From contig NZ_FRFD01000004.1 in assembly GCF_900143645.1 (NCBI RefSeq), positions 372,001 to 436,000 of the forward strand: a DNA stretch of 64,000 nt, read 5' to 3'. The notes under the pieces were generated by a model. That model did not search any database and was not told the origin of the DNA. It saw only the letters and a list, made by a program, of their open reading frames with translations. Numbering within the stretch: position 1 is the first letter of the stretch; each line of letters opens with the position of its first letter. The translations under genes and the position numbers were made by a program. Source of the DNA: Anaerocolumna xylanovorans DSM 12503. Its GTDB lineage: Bacteria; Bacillota; Clostridia; Lachnospirales; Lachnospiraceae. Positions 44,844-54,730 of this stretch are shown here, piece after piece.

Positions 44844-45017
44844 ATCACCCGCACCTTTCCAAAGTCCAAGCTCCCTCTGATTTGATTTTATCATACGCTG
44901 CGCTAACAGGCATCGTCTTTTCTTTATTTTTATTGCCTATTTTTGATTTTTATAGTCTATTCTTAACACCTTGCCACTGTATTTTACAGATTCCCCAAAT
45001 ACTGTAAGCTTAACCGC

Positions 45018-45046
45018 TTGCATTCAAATTAGGACTTTGTTATATT
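45018..45046 (+). promoter_or_regulatory. Promoter of the AraC/GyrI-like regulator gene
   Basis: TTGCAT (45018-45023) and TATATT (45041-45046) are exactly 17 bases apart, leaving a leader of about 80 bases to ATG 45136. The rest of the 44844-45135 gap holds the minus-side leader of the response regulator gene and nothing else I can support. Confidence 0.6.
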
Positions 45047-45135
45047 ATAAAAATCACCCATATAAAATACTGCAAGAAATATCAAGTTTTTTCTGCCCTC
45101 AATTTGCTATCCTGTAAACACAGGGAGGATATGTT

Positions 45136-46038
45136 ATGTACCAATGGAATGAATCGGTTCAAAAAATGATTGACTGGATTGAAGATAATTTATCAGAAAA
45201 TCCAACACTTTTAGAAATGTCAAAACAGGTGGGTTACTCCCCTTATTACTGCTCTACCCAGTTCCATGAAATTGTTGGTATCACACTGAAAAACTACGTT
45301 GCAAGCAGACGCTTAAGCAGAGCTGCTCTGGAAATACGTGATACGAAAGAACGGATCCTTGATATTGCAGTCAAATATGGATTTTCCTCCCAGGAAGCTC
45401 TTACAAGGGCTTTTAAAGAGAAATTCGGATATACTCCCTATTGGTACCGCAGGAATCCTGTTCCGATTATACTGCCCATCAGACGTACTGCCCTTTTCCC
45501 TGAACATGTTATCAAATCCAAGGAGGTTATTATGAGTGAAACCTGTTTAACAAAAGCAAATGTCAGAATAGAATTTATCCCCGAACACAAATATATGGGT
45601 GTATGGGAAGAAAGAGCCGCAAATTATATGGACTTTTGGAAATATCATGACTGTGAGGAAATCTGCGGAACCATTGACAGTTTAAGCAATATTATGCATC
45701 CTGTTGTGACAGTCCATACTGCCGGCTGGTCCTGTCAAAATAATCATAAGAAATATTTTTACGGGCTTGGTGTGGCAGATAACTATAACGGCCCGGTTCC
45801 AAAGGGCTTTGAAGTAAAAAAAGTACCGGGAAATTATTACCTCGTATTTTTTCACCCGCCTTTTGATTATCTCTCTGACTGCAGCGAGGTAATGGAGCGG
45901 GTAGAGACTTTAGCCTGGAATTATGATCCCGCTTTAAAAGGCTATGCCTGGAATGAAAAGGATTGTCCGGTCTATCAGCGGCATTATCCGGAAGTCATCG
46001 GATATGAAGTATTAAGGCCTGTGACCAAAATACAGTAA
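45136..46038 (+). CDS. AraC-family regulator with GyrI-like effector domain
   Basis: A 300-residue protein. The AraC helix-turn-helix lies at the N-terminus (residues about 8-108, with YYCSTQFHEIVGITLKNYV and ALTRAFKEKFGYTP). The C-terminal half (about 150-300) is of the GyrI-like/Rob type, which binds small hydrophobic or cationic drugs and other ligands. This order (DNA-binding first) is that of SoxS/Rob-like regulators. ATG 45136 follows GGGAGGATATGTT. It is a solitary gene; target genes cannot be assigned. Confidence 0.88.
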   Translation: MYQWNESVQKMIDWIEDNLSENPTLLEMSKQVGYSPYYCSTQFHEIVGITLKNYVASRRLSRAALEIRDTKERILDIAVKYGFSSQEALTRAFKEKFGYTPYWYRRNPVPIILPIRRTALFPEHVIKSKEVIMSETCLTKANVRIEFIPEHKYMGVWEERAANYMDFWKYHDCEEICGTIDSLSNIMHPVVTVHTAGWSCQNNHKKYFYGLGVADNYNGPVPKGFEVKKVPGNYYLVFFHPPFDYLSDCSEVMERVETLAWNYDPALKGYAWNEKDCPVYQRHYPEVIGYEVLRPVTKIQ

Positions 46039-46049
46039 GTATAGAAACA

Positions 46050-46118
46050 AAAGAAGCCCCTGCTTTCCCTTGCATGTCCGTATAAAGACTGTGCATTAAG
46101 GGTAAGGCAGGGGCTTTT
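46050..46118. terminator. Bidirectional terminator between the AraC/GyrI-like gene and trxA
   Basis: AAAGAAGCCCCTGC (from 46050) pairs with GCAGGGGCTTTT (ending 46118), continuing inward through CCCTT/AAGGG. It is shared by the converging genes. Confidence 0.75.
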
Positions 46119-46131
46119 ATGATATGTTATC

Positions 46132-46443
46132 TTATGGGAGCATGGATAAAATAGCCTGCTTGGGTTTTACTCCAACACTGGTTTGTACCACTTTTCCATC
46201 CTTCATTACTACAAGTGTAGGTATGCTCATTACATGGAATGCCTGTGCCAGTTCCGGCTCCTCATCCACATTCACCTTACCTACTTTCACGGTATCTATA
46301 GTTTCCTCTGCAACCTGCTCCACGACAGGTGCCACCATTTTACAGGGTCCGCACCAGGAAGCCCAAAAATCCAGCAAAACAGGCTTGTCCGATTCTACTA
46401 CTTCCTGATTAAAATTATCCTTTGTTATTTTCAGTACGCTCAT
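46132..46443 (-). CDS. trxA: Thioredoxin
   Basis: A 103-residue thioredoxin with the redox motif WCGPC (Cys31 and Cys34), Asp24 in LLDFWAS and the cis-Pro in SIPTLVV near residue 74. It reduces protein disulfides in the cytoplasm. It follows the MerR gene by 160 bases, a gap that holds palindrome GTGACAAAGTCAC at 46530-46542. ATG 46443 has GGAGAG ahead. Confidence 0.95.
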   Translation of the reverse strand: MSVLKITKDNFNQEVVESDKPVLLDFWASWCGPCKMVAPVVEQVAEETIDTVKVGKVNVDEEPELAQAFHVMSIPTLVVMKDGKVVQTSVGVKPKQAILSMLP

Positions 46444-46529
46444 TTTATTTCTCTCCTTTGCAGTTTTCTATTTCAATTGGACTCAATACAATTTATAGTT
46501 TTATTATAGTCCTTTTCTTTTTTCTCTCT

Positions 46530-46542
46530 GTGACAAAGTCAC
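46530..46542. promoter_or_regulatory. 13-bp palindrome upstream of trxA
   Basis: GTGACAAAGTCAC is a perfect palindrome with odd centre, 87 bases before trxA and 62 bases after the MerR gene. A MerR-type operator is possible because the MerR gene is adjacent, but the spacing to a -35/-10 pair is not clear. Confidence 0.35.
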
Positions 46543-46603
46543 ATAAAGTCATCACATGGACAAACGCACATGACTATATCAAAACTGCAAAGGAAGATAT
46601 TTT

Positions 46604-47476
46604 TTATTTCAAATCGGCAGCCTCCGGGAACAACGTCAGAAGCCTCTCATTAGCTTTCTCAAGCTCTTTACGATATTGTTTGTAAGAGGGACTTAGCTTC
46701 TCCATGGCAGGGATAAACACAGTATAATAGCCGCTTGTATTGTTGAAATCTTTCATTAGCCCCGTCATTTTATAGGCGGGAGACTCCAGATAAGCCTCAC
46801 TCTTACGAAAGGATACGTATTCTCCGATGAAATCTTTTTTCTCTGTAAGAAATTCCTCGATGTTTTCAACGGAATTCTTCATTTCACCTAACATCTTGTC
46901 AATAGCTTCCGTACCCATTTCCGACAGCTCATTCTCAAAGTACTGCTTTAAATCCTCCGGGAATTCAAAGGAGGGGATATCATCGAGAAAGGAAAGGATT
47001 ACCTGATATGCCTCCTGCTGCTCTTTTGTCAGTGCAGGTTCCTTTAAGAAACGTGCAAAATGCAGGCAGGTAAACCTTCCGTAATACCCCGGAAATGCTT
47101 CCAAAAGTCTCTCTGCAATATTGCAATTTTCTTCCATTGCTTTTAAGTCTTCACTGATTTTAGAATAATCCCCGCCACAGCTTAATCTATCAAGGATTTT
47201 CTTCTTCTCCTGTTCCCTTTGAACCAACAGCTCTTTTTGTACCGTCAGTCTTTTTAAGGCAGTTTCCGTCTTATCCTCTAATACTTCTTTTATTTCTTCC
47301 ATACCAAGTCCCAGCTTGCGAAGAACAGAAATCTTTTTTAGTTTATTGATATCTTCTTCGCTGTAATCCCTGTAACCGTTTTCTAAAACGGACGGAGCTG
47401 TCAGTCCCTGTTCCGTATAGTATTCTATGGCTTTTTTCGTAAGCCCTGCTGCCTTGCCTGCCTGTTTTATCAGCAT
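46604..47476 (-). CDS. MerR-family transcriptional regulator
   Basis: A 290-residue MerR protein: winged helix with LIKQAGKAAGLTKKAIEYYT at the N-terminus, a coiled-coil helix (about 70-115), and a long helical C-terminal domain of about 170 residues. The C-terminal domain shows no drug-binding or metal-binding cysteine set. ATG 47476 has GGAGGTGAGG ahead; it lies 20 bases after the end of the GH2 gene, so the two may be cotranscribed. Confidence 0.85.
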   Translation of the reverse strand: MLIKQAGKAAGLTKKAIEYYTEQGLTAPSVLENGYRDYSEEDINKLKKISVLRKLGLGMEEIKEVLEDKTETALKRLTVQKELLVQREQEKKKILDRLSCGGDYSKISEDLKAMEENCNIAERLLEAFPGYYGRFTCLHFARFLKEPALTKEQQEAYQVILSFLDDIPSFEFPEDLKQYFENELSEMGTEAIDKMLGEMKNSVENIEEFLTEKKDFIGEYVSFRKSEAYLESPAYKMTGLMKDFNNTSGYYTVFIPAMEKLSPSYKQYRKELEKANERLLTLFPEAADLK

Positions 47477-47496
47477 ATGCCTCACCTCCAAGACCA

Positions 47497-49245
47497 TTAT
47501 AAACCATCCCCCAAGGTGGCAGTCAATAAATTACCGTCGGTAATTTTCCGAATTTTCTCCATATCGGCTTTCGGCTTTCGGTCATATGTCAGCAGGCCAT
47601 TAATTTCCTGTTCAACATCTGTTAGCTGTGTATAGCAGAAGCCCTGAACATTCTCTGATTGCAGCAGCGGTGACACAACCTCATAATACCTTTCCAGGAA
47701 TTCCTGCTCCGACTCCGCAACAGAATATCCCCAGCCTTTCGTACCGTTTTTATCAAAAGAAATACCGCCAAATTCACTAATAATAATCGGCTCGCCATTG
47801 TATTGCCCCCCGCCTGTATACAGAGCTCTTCCCCCTGGCTGCGCCTTTAATATTTGTTCCAGCGTACTATACCTTTTTGACAGAATCCCGCTGTCAGACT
47901 CATAATCATGAATTGTCAGCAAATCACTTTCAACATGTTCCCAGCCGTCATTATCGCTTACCGGTCTCGTGGTATCAATCGCTTTCGTAGCAGCATAAAG
48001 CGCTTTGCAAAAATTCTGCTGCTTGGTGCTCTCTGCTATTTCCAATACTCCCCATGATTCATTCAAAGGTGTCCATACTACAATACAAGGGTGGTTATAA
48101 TCTCTTATTACGGCATTTACCCATTCCTGCATGGTGTCTGCCGCAAGACGGCGTGAATAAGCATAGCCTGCTCCAATCTCCCCCCAGACCAGAAGTCCTA
48201 AACGGTCCGCATGGTACAAAAATCTCGGGTCTTCTACTTTTTGATGCTTACGGACACCATTAAATCCCATTTCCTTGGCAAGCATGATATCTTCAATAAA
48301 AGCATCATCTGAAGGTGCCGTCAGAAGACCATCCGGCCAGTACCCCTGGTCAAGCAGTAATTTCTGATAATAAGGCCGGTTATTTAGCAGAAATCTTCCA
48401 TTCTCAACAGACACTTTTCTCATTCCGAAATAAGACTGTACCTTATCTGACTGGCTTCCCTCTTCTCTTAAGCAAAACTCGACATTAAATAATCTTGGTT
48501 TCTCCGGCGTCCATGCCAGATCTTCTACGATATTCCAGCAGCCAAGTACTGACTCATCCAATGTAACTGTAAAGCTGCCTTTCTCATTTTGCAGAGAAGT
48601 TGTAATTTGGCTGGCAAGCTTGCCGTTATAAGTAATAAGGGTTTCCAGAACACATCCTTTACCTTTTTCTGTCTCATATTCAAACTTTACTGACTTTTCA
48701 TCAAAAAGCGGCGTAATGAATACCTGTCTGATATGTTTTTCAGGCACTGGCTCCAGCCATACACTTTGCCATATCCCGGTAGTGGCTGTGTAAAAAATGC
48801 TTTCAGACTTTTCTTTCCAGAACTGTTTGCCCCTTGGTATATCCAATTCCTTAGGATAATCTTTTGCACACACCCGCAGCTCATTTTCACCGGCAACAAG
48901 TAATTCCGTAATATCAACTGAAAAGCCTGTCTGCCCTCCAATATGGTATACGGCAAGCTGGTGATTAACCCAGACTCTGCATTCGTAATCTACTGCTCCA
49001 AAATGCAATATTATGTGTTTTTTGCTCCACCCTTCTGGAATTGCAAATGTACGGCGATACCAGACCATCTCATGCAAATCTCTTTTTTCTATACCGGATA
49101 GTTTCGCTTCATATGCAAAGGGTACACAGATTTTCTGATCATATGTCTCCTTCTCAAAGGAAAAATCCCACATACCGTTTAGAGTCATCCAAGCTGTCCG
49201 TACAAATTGTGGCCTCGGATATTCTGTCCTTAAAATCTCTTTCAT
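47497..49245 (-). CDS. Glycoside hydrolase family 2 beta-galactosidase/beta-glucuronidase
   Basis: A 582-residue cytoplasmic enzyme: sugar-binding domain (about 1-165), immunoglobulin-like domain (about 170-280) and TIM barrel (about 285-580). The acid/base Glu396 is in NESWG and the nucleophile Glu491 in IISEFGG. It is shorter than LacZ (about 1000 residues) and resembles compact bacterial beta-galactosidases. It lies downstream of the GH42 gene with a 217-base gap that holds no clear gene. It probably cuts the same imported galactosides. Confidence 0.88.
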   Translation of the reverse strand: MKEILRTEYPRPQFVRTAWMTLNGMWDFSFEKETYDQKICVPFAYEAKLSGIEKRDLHEMVWYRRTFAIPEGWSKKHIILHFGAVDYECRVWVNHQLAVYHIGGQTGFSVDITELLVAGENELRVCAKDYPKELDIPRGKQFWKEKSESIFYTATTGIWQSVWLEPVPEKHIRQVFITPLFDEKSVKFEYETEKGKGCVLETLITYNGKLASQITTSLQNEKGSFTVTLDESVLGCWNIVEDLAWTPEKPRLFNVEFCLREEGSQSDKVQSYFGMRKVSVENGRFLLNNRPYYQKLLLDQGYWPDGLLTAPSDDAFIEDIMLAKEMGFNGVRKHQKVEDPRFLYHADRLGLLVWGEIGAGYAYSRRLAADTMQEWVNAVIRDYNHPCIVVWTPLNESWGVLEIAESTKQQNFCKALYAATKAIDTTRPVSDNDGWEHVESDLLTIHDYESDSGILSKRYSTLEQILKAQPGGRALYTGGGQYNGEPIIISEFGGISFDKNGTKGWGYSVAESEQEFLERYYEVVSPLLQSENVQGFCYTQLTDVEQEINGLLTYDRKPKADMEKIRKITDGNLLTATLGDGL

Positions 49246-49462
49246 TTTTTTCTCCCAACTTCTTATTGCTTCATCCTGATAAATGTAGCATCCTTTTTAT
49301 CCAATTGATGTACATGCCCCATCTAGATAATACATCTGTTTTTATAACCTCTATAATTATTTTACTGCCTTTCCACCACTTACTATATTTAATATCCTAT
49401 TCATGATGGTTTTTAATGTAATTGTCTCAATATCATATCTTTCTTTCAAGAAACTCTTTTTT

Positions 49463-51529
49463 TCAGAATCCAGACAAGCTACAAGACTCATGCTTATTTG
49501 GATTGTTCATTTTTAAAATAAGAGTCCCAAAGCTTTCAAGTTCCCCTCCTTTATAATCCCCGTATATGATTGAATATTCTTCCTCCGGAAGCTGAAGCGT
49601 AACAGAATGTTGCTGATAATTTTGAATGAATACATAGCGAATACCTTCCTGTTCTCTTATATTTACTTCCACACCTACAGGCAAATCCTTTATCACCTGA
49701 GCTATTTGTGCCTCATTTATCAACTTTCCAAAAACATCCAGATAAAAGTCTTCATCCATATCTGCACATACATAATATGCCTTTCCGCCACCGTAAGAAT
49801 TTACTGTAAAAGCCGGCATTCCTTTATAGAAATCCTCACCGTATTCCATAAGAACTTCAGCTGTTGAGGTACTCACTAAATCACATAGATTCTTGCAGTG
49901 ATATCTTTCCTTTAATTCCGGAATTATTTTACCGCTCTTCGCAATATGGTTTTCTTCCCAGTCAAATAAAGCATCTATTTCTGTACTTCTAAGACCCAGA
50001 ACTTTCATAAGTCCGTAAGGAGTTCCTCCTAAATAACAACGGTCATATTCATCAACGATTCCCGTCCAGTAGGTTGTTAAAAACACTCCTCCTTCTCTGG
50101 TAAACTCTTCAATTTTCTCCTCAAATTTATTCCTTAGCATATATAACATTGGTGCTATGACTAACTTATAGCCTTTTATCTCTTGCGACATATCTACTAT
50201 ATCGATATTTATTCCATATCGTTTCAAAGCTCCGTAAATCTTCTCTACAGTCGCCAAATAATACATATTTTCATTTCTTGGAGCCATGGAATTTTCCAAT
50301 GCCCACCGGCTCTGCCAGTCATGTACAATTGCAACTTCAGCTATGGTACCGCTTCCGGATATTTCTTTGATCATCTCCAACCCCCTGCCAATCTCACTGA
50401 CATCTTGAAAAACTCTTGTATCATCACCGCCATAATGGTCAATCACAGCTCCATGAAATTTCTCTGAAGCTCCTCTGCTTTGCCGAAGTTGAAAGTACTG
50501 AACACTATCCGAACCATGGGCAACAGCCTGAAGAGATGATGCTTTTAAAAGTCCCGGCTTTTTCAAATGATTAACAGCCTGCCAGCTGGTAGCAGATGGA
50601 CAGGATTCCATGAGCAAAAATGGTTTTTTTAGCAATGTTCTCATAATATCGTGCTGCATCCCTGCCCGTGAGGCAGTAATCCACTCAGGATCCTTTTGCC
50701 ACTCAGGATAGCAATCCCAGGAGACAATATCCAGTTCGTTAGCTAATTGATGGCAATCAAAGCCCGTAAAATCATACATTAAATTAGTAGTTACCGGCTT
50801 GTCAGAACCACCATCCCGCAAAGTCTGAATCTCCCATTTTATAAAATCAATAGTTCTTTGTGTTACAAATCTACGCCAATCCAAAGTCAGTCCGTGAAGC
50901 AGGGTCTCCCCTCGCATCGAGGGGCTTTCAATCTGTTCAAAGCTTTGATAAGTATGGCTCCAAAATGTTGTGCACCAGCAATCATTTAAATGCTCAATAC
51001 TCCCGTATCTCTTCTTCAGCCAATTGCGAAATTCTTTCTGGCAGAGAGGACAGTGACATTCTCCGTTATACTCGTTTGACAGATGCCATAATTTAACCCC
51101 TGGATGCTTACCAAATCTCTTAGCTAATTCCATATTGATTATTCTTACTTTTTCTCTATAAACAGGAGAGGTATAACAATGATTATGCCTTGATCCAAAT
51201 AAATTTCTCTGTCTGTTTTCATTTACCCTAAGTACTTCTTCATATTTATCCGCCAGCCATTTAGGTCTTGCTCCTGAAGGTGTAGCAAGAAATACTGAGA
51301 TTCCCTGCTGATACATATCATCAATTATTTTTTCCATCCATTCAAAATGAAAACGGCCCTCTTCAGGTTCCAATACCGACCATGAAAAGATGCCAACAGA
51401 TACCTCGTTAATACTTGCCTTCTTGAAATATTCAATATCTTTCTTTAATATCTCAGGATGTTCAAGCCATTGCTCTGGATTATAATCTCCTCCATGAATA
51501 AATCCGCTAAATGTCACCTGGTTTTCCAT
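49463..51529 (-). CDS. Beta-galactosidase, glycoside hydrolase family 42
   Basis: A 688-residue enzyme. The acid/base Glu153 is in SNEYN and the nucleophile Glu309 in LMESCPSATSW. A zinc-binding cysteine set is visible (Cys118, 158, 160 and 163). Family 42 enzymes hydrolyse beta-1,4/1,3/1,6-galactosides in the cytoplasm, often from plant galactan. It follows the ABC permease genes by 23 bases. The operon is probably controlled by the ArsR-like regulator at 54997. Confidence 0.92.
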   Translation of the reverse strand: MENQVTFSGFIHGGDYNPEQWLEHPEILKKDIEYFKKASINEVSVGIFSWSVLEPEEGRFHFEWMEKIIDDMYQQGISVFLATPSGARPKWLADKYEEVLRVNENRQRNLFGSRHNHCYTSPVYREKVRIINMELAKRFGKHPGVKLWHLSNEYNGECHCPLCQKEFRNWLKKRYGSIEHLNDCWCTTFWSHTYQSFEQIESPSMRGETLLHGLTLDWRRFVTQRTIDFIKWEIQTLRDGGSDKPVTTNLMYDFTGFDCHQLANELDIVSWDCYPEWQKDPEWITASRAGMQHDIMRTLLKKPFLLMESCPSATSWQAVNHLKKPGLLKASSLQAVAHGSDSVQYFQLRQSRGASEKFHGAVIDHYGGDDTRVFQDVSEIGRGLEMIKEISGSGTIAEVAIVHDWQSRWALENSMAPRNENMYYLATVEKIYGALKRYGINIDIVDMSQEIKGYKLVIAPMLYMLRNKFEEKIEEFTREGGVFLTTYWTGIVDEYDRCYLGGTPYGLMKVLGLRSTEIDALFDWEENHIAKSGKIIPELKERYHCKNLCDLVSTSTAEVLMEYGEDFYKGMPAFTVNSYGGGKAYYVCADMDEDFYLDVFGKLINEAQIAQVIKDLPVGVEVNIREQEGIRYVFIQNYQQHSVTLQLPEEEYSIIYGDYKGGELESFGTLILKMNNPNKHESCSLSGF

Positions 51530-51552
51530 AGCAACCCTCCAGTATTTTTCTC

Positions 51553-52362
51553 TTATTTAACAGCACCGGTAATTCCTTCTGCAAAGTTTTTCTGCAAGGC
51601 AAAGAATATAATAGCTGTTGGTATCGTACATATCAAAACACTAATCATAAGCATTCCATAATCCACATAGTGTCCACCCATAGAATTAGCCACCAATACC
51701 GGCATCGTTATAGAATTATTCGTTTGCAGAACAATCTTAGGCCAGAGATAGTTATTCCAAGCTCCCATAAAGGTAATGGTCATGGCCGCTGCATAAGTAG
51801 ATCGCATGGTCGGTATAAACATTCTAAAGAAAATTCCCATCTCATTTAATCCATCAATTCTCGCCGCCTCAATAATATCATGAGGAAATGATCGAGCACT
51901 TTGTCGGAATAACATAATAAGAAATGGCGTTGATATCGCCGGCAGCACAATAGCAGTCATTGTATTTATTAATTTCATGTGGGAAAACATGCGAAATAGG
52001 GGTATCATAATAACCGCAAAAGGAATCATCATAGCCAGTAATAAGATTGCCATTACCAAATCTTTTCCTTTATCATGATATATCTCAAATCCATACCCGG
52101 CAATCGAACAGATCAGCAAAGAAAGAAGCGTCATGATCGTTGCATTTCTTATCGAATTCCATAATGCAGCACTTAAGTTTTGCTGCAGAATAAGATTCTG
52201 GAAATTACTCACCAAATAGCTTCCAGGTAATAACCGCCCTCCAACTACATCAGCACTTTTATTCGTCGCTCCGCAGATCATATAGTATATAGGAAAAACC
52301 GACAGGATGGATACCACTGTTAAAAATACATATTGTAAAACTCTTTTTCCTCTTCTTATCAT
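51553..52362 (-). CDS. ABC sugar permease, MalG type
   Basis: A 269-residue membrane protein with six hydrophobic segments and the EAA-loop motif EAARIDGLNEMGIFFRM near residue 170. It overlaps the upstream permease stop by four bases, typical of translational coupling. It belongs to the beta-galactoside importer. Confidence 0.9.
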   Translation of the reverse strand: MIRRGKRVLQYVFLTVVSILSVFPIYYMICGATNKSADVVGGRLLPGSYLVSNFQNLILQQNLSAALWNSIRNATIMTLLSLLICSIAGYGFEIYHDKGKDLVMAILLLAMMIPFAVIMIPLFRMFSHMKLINTMTAIVLPAISTPFLIMLFRQSARSFPHDIIEAARIDGLNEMGIFFRMFIPTMRSTYAAAMTITFMGAWNNYLWPKIVLQTNNSITMPVLVANSMGGHYVDYGMLMISVLICTIPTAIIFFALQKNFAEGITGAVK

Positions 52363-53243
52363 CTCTTGTCACCTACTTTCATCTGAACAAAAGCTAAGAT
52401 TGCAACAATTACCATTATTACAAAGGACATAGCCGCAGAATATCCAAAATTAGGGTTATTTGTAAATGAAGTGTTATAAATATAATGAGACAGTGTCATG
52501 GTAGCTCTTCCCGGCCCTCCGCTGGTCAGATTAACCGACTCATCAAACAACTGTAATGTACCATTCGTAGACATAATTGCGGTTAAAAGAATTGTCGGCT
52601 TTAACAACGGAATAGTAATCCTAAATAAAGATTGAGCCGGACTTGCACCATCAATTTTGGCCGCTTCGTATACAGAGTATTCAATATTTTGCAGACCTGC
52701 CAGATAGAACACCATATTATAACCCGTCCACCTCCATATCAATGCAATAATAATAACACCTCTCGCCGTCCACTCATTACCAAACCAGTTCACGGATGGC
52801 ATGCCAAAGCTTCTTATGATATTATTCACCAATCCATCCGTTGTGAACAGGGAACGAAAGATCATAGAATAAGATACCAAAGAAGTTGCACAAGGCAAAA
52901 AAATTGCAGTACGAAATATTGCTTTACATCTTAAATGTTTATTATTAAGCATGGAAGCCAGGATTAATGCAAGCACCAGCATAATAGGTACTTGGATGAT
53001 TAAATAGAAAAAAGTATTAAAGAACACTTCCTTAAATACAGGATCTTTTAAAATCCTGACATAATTTTTTAGGCCCCCAAAAGTTAACTGCATCCCATGT
53101 CCTACCTGCAAAGATAAAAGAAATCCTTGTATACCAGGATAAAAGCTCATGAAAACAATCAACAATGTAGCCGGCAGCAAAAATCCCCACCCTATGAGAT
53201 TATGCTTTCTGGATAATGTCAATCCCTTTTTATTGTTTTGCAT
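52359..53243 (-). CDS. ABC sugar permease, MalF type
   Basis: A 294-residue membrane protein with six helices, EAA-loop motif EAAKIDGASPAQSLFRI near residue 205 and SGGPGRAT near 245. Its ATG 53243 follows a 105-base gap after the receptor gene that holds a stem-loop. It is the partner of the MalG-type permease downstream. Confidence 0.9.
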   Translation of the reverse strand: MQNNKKGLTLSRKHNLIGWGFLLPATLLIVFMSFYPGIQGFLLSLQVGHGMQLTFGGLKNYVRILKDPVFKEVFFNTFFYLIIQVPIMLVLALILASMLNNKHLRCKAIFRTAIFLPCATSLVSYSMIFRSLFTTDGLVNNIIRSFGMPSVNWFGNEWTARGVIIIALIWRWTGYNMVFYLAGLQNIEYSVYEAAKIDGASPAQSLFRITIPLLKPTILLTAIMSTNGTLQLFDESVNLTSGGPGRATMTLSHYIYNTSFTNNPNFGYSAAMSFVIMVIVAILAFVQMKVGDKR

Positions 53244-53306
53244 GTTGGTTTCCCCCTTTCTAAATACTTTACTTAACAGGTAACTATAGCTCTTGCAGAT
53301 AGAAGA

Positions 53307-53347
53307 AGTAGGTCTGCTGCACTGTGCACTGCACCAGACCTATTCCA
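53307..53347 (-). promoter_or_regulatory. Intercistronic stem-loop after the receptor gene
   Basis: AATAGGTCTG and CAGACCTACTT pair on the minus strand around a 19-base interior that can also pair, with no T run. It starts within a few bases of the receptor stop at 53349. It is the third receptor-gene stem-loop in the window. Confidence 0.55.
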
Positions 53348-53348
53348 A

Positions 53349-54707
53349 CTAATTTCCCATATTAAATTTTACAGTATCTTCAGCACTTTTTAGTTCTGAT
53401 TCTATATCCGCGCCTTGCTGAACTATATTAGATACCGCTACACCAACGGCAGATTGAGCATCTCCATCATACGGTGTATTAATAACAGTAGGGATCTTTG
53501 ATGCATATTCTAGGATTTTAGCGTTAACAGCTTCACCACCGAAGAAATCAGATGCCTGATTATAGACCGCAGACTCCTTGGCGGGACTCCAGGTACCTAC
53601 CGCTCCCGTTCCTGCTGTAATCAAATCATCATATAGTTCCGTGCTTCCAGCAAAGGTTTCCTTCAGGAAATCAATAGCTAATTCCTTTTGCTTACCAACA
53701 CCTGCGACAACCCAAGTAGCGCCACCACTATTAGCGTAATTCGTAGCACCTTCTACACCTTGCAGTTTAGGCATATTAGCGAATGCCCATTTACCGGATT
53801 GATCTGCTTGAGATGTTATGGTTGCCATCATCCAGCAACCCTGGATAACACTTGCGGCAGTACCGTTATTGATTCCTCCGATTAATTCATCCCATGAAGC
53901 CACTTCAACCAATGTTTTATCCTTTATCATCTGTAGATAAATATCAATACATTGTTTTAGTATATCATTATTCGCAATATTCACATTACCATTCTTGTCA
54001 AAGAAAGAAGCTCCGCAGGACTGCATCATAAAATATATAATATTAGGTGATCCCGCCTGGGACATCAGCATAGGAAGACCTGTCTTTTCCTTTACAACCT
54101 TAGCCTTCGCAAGCCAATCCGACCATGTGATATCTGTAAAATCAGCTGCTGTAAATCCGGCCTTCTCTAAATAATCCGTCCTCAAAAAATTAACAACGGC
54201 ACCATTATCAAAGGGTACGCCATAATTCTTACCATCCATCACAGAGTTTGATACCTTAGCCCCTGCAAATTGAGAAAAATCTATACCACTACCTGATAAG
54301 TCAGTAAAAACATTCGTGTAGTTCTCCAGCATTTTAGGGAATGTCACATCCTGTAATAAAAAGATATCGGGCAGTGTACTTGTATCACCAGCTGCTAATG
54401 CCGTAGTAATCTTAGTCTCAATATCACCAGGCATAATGTCCTGAACATCTACCGTAATCCCTTCATGATTTTTACTATAAATTTCAGCGGCTTTATTCAT
54501 AGCATACACATTAAAGTTTTTATCCCAGGCCCAAACAATAAGTTTTTGTTCTCCCTGGCTATTGCTTTTTCCCTCTGTATCCTGTTTCTCCGCACTTTCC
54601 TTTGATGTCCCGTCATCAGTCCCCTTTTGTGCATTCGTACCACCACATGCTGTTAAAGAAATCCCTAAAACAATTGCCATAAATGTTGCTAAAATTCTCT
54701 TTTTCAT
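53349..54707 (-). CDS. ABC transporter extracellular sugar-binding lipoprotein
   Basis: A 452-residue family 1 solute-binding protein. It has a signal peptide with lipobox LTAC (Cys near residue 21), a Gly/Ser/Thr/Glu-rich linker to about residue 55 and a binding domain beginning KLIVWAWDKN. It is the first gene of the operon with two permeases, GH42 and GH2. A CAATAATATTG-type palindrome lies 24-38 bases before its ATG. The likely ligand is a galactoside oligosaccharide. Confidence 0.9.
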   Translation of the reverse strand: MKKRILATFMAIVLGISLTACGGTNAQKGTDDGTSKESAEKQDTEGKSNSQGEQKLIVWAWDKNFNVYAMNKAAEIYSKNHEGITVDVQDIMPGDIETKITTALAAGDTSTLPDIFLLQDVTFPKMLENYTNVFTDLSGSGIDFSQFAGAKVSNSVMDGKNYGVPFDNGAVVNFLRTDYLEKAGFTAADFTDITWSDWLAKAKVVKEKTGLPMLMSQAGSPNIIYFMMQSCGASFFDKNGNVNIANNDILKQCIDIYLQMIKDKTLVEVASWDELIGGINNGTAASVIQGCWMMATITSQADQSGKWAFANMPKLQGVEGATNYANSGGATWVVAGVGKQKELAIDFLKETFAGSTELYDDLITAGTGAVGTWSPAKESAVYNQASDFFGGEAVNAKILEYASKIPTVINTPYDGDAQSAVGVAVSNIVQQGADIESELKSAEDTVKFNMGN

Positions 54708-54730
54708 CTTTTATCCTCCTAATTATTTAA

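Noticed and set aside
49246..49462. Possible gene remnant between the GH42 and GH2 genes
   Set aside because: Short frames of fewer than 30 codons without ribosome sites or recognisable family sequence; treated as plain intergenic DNA.
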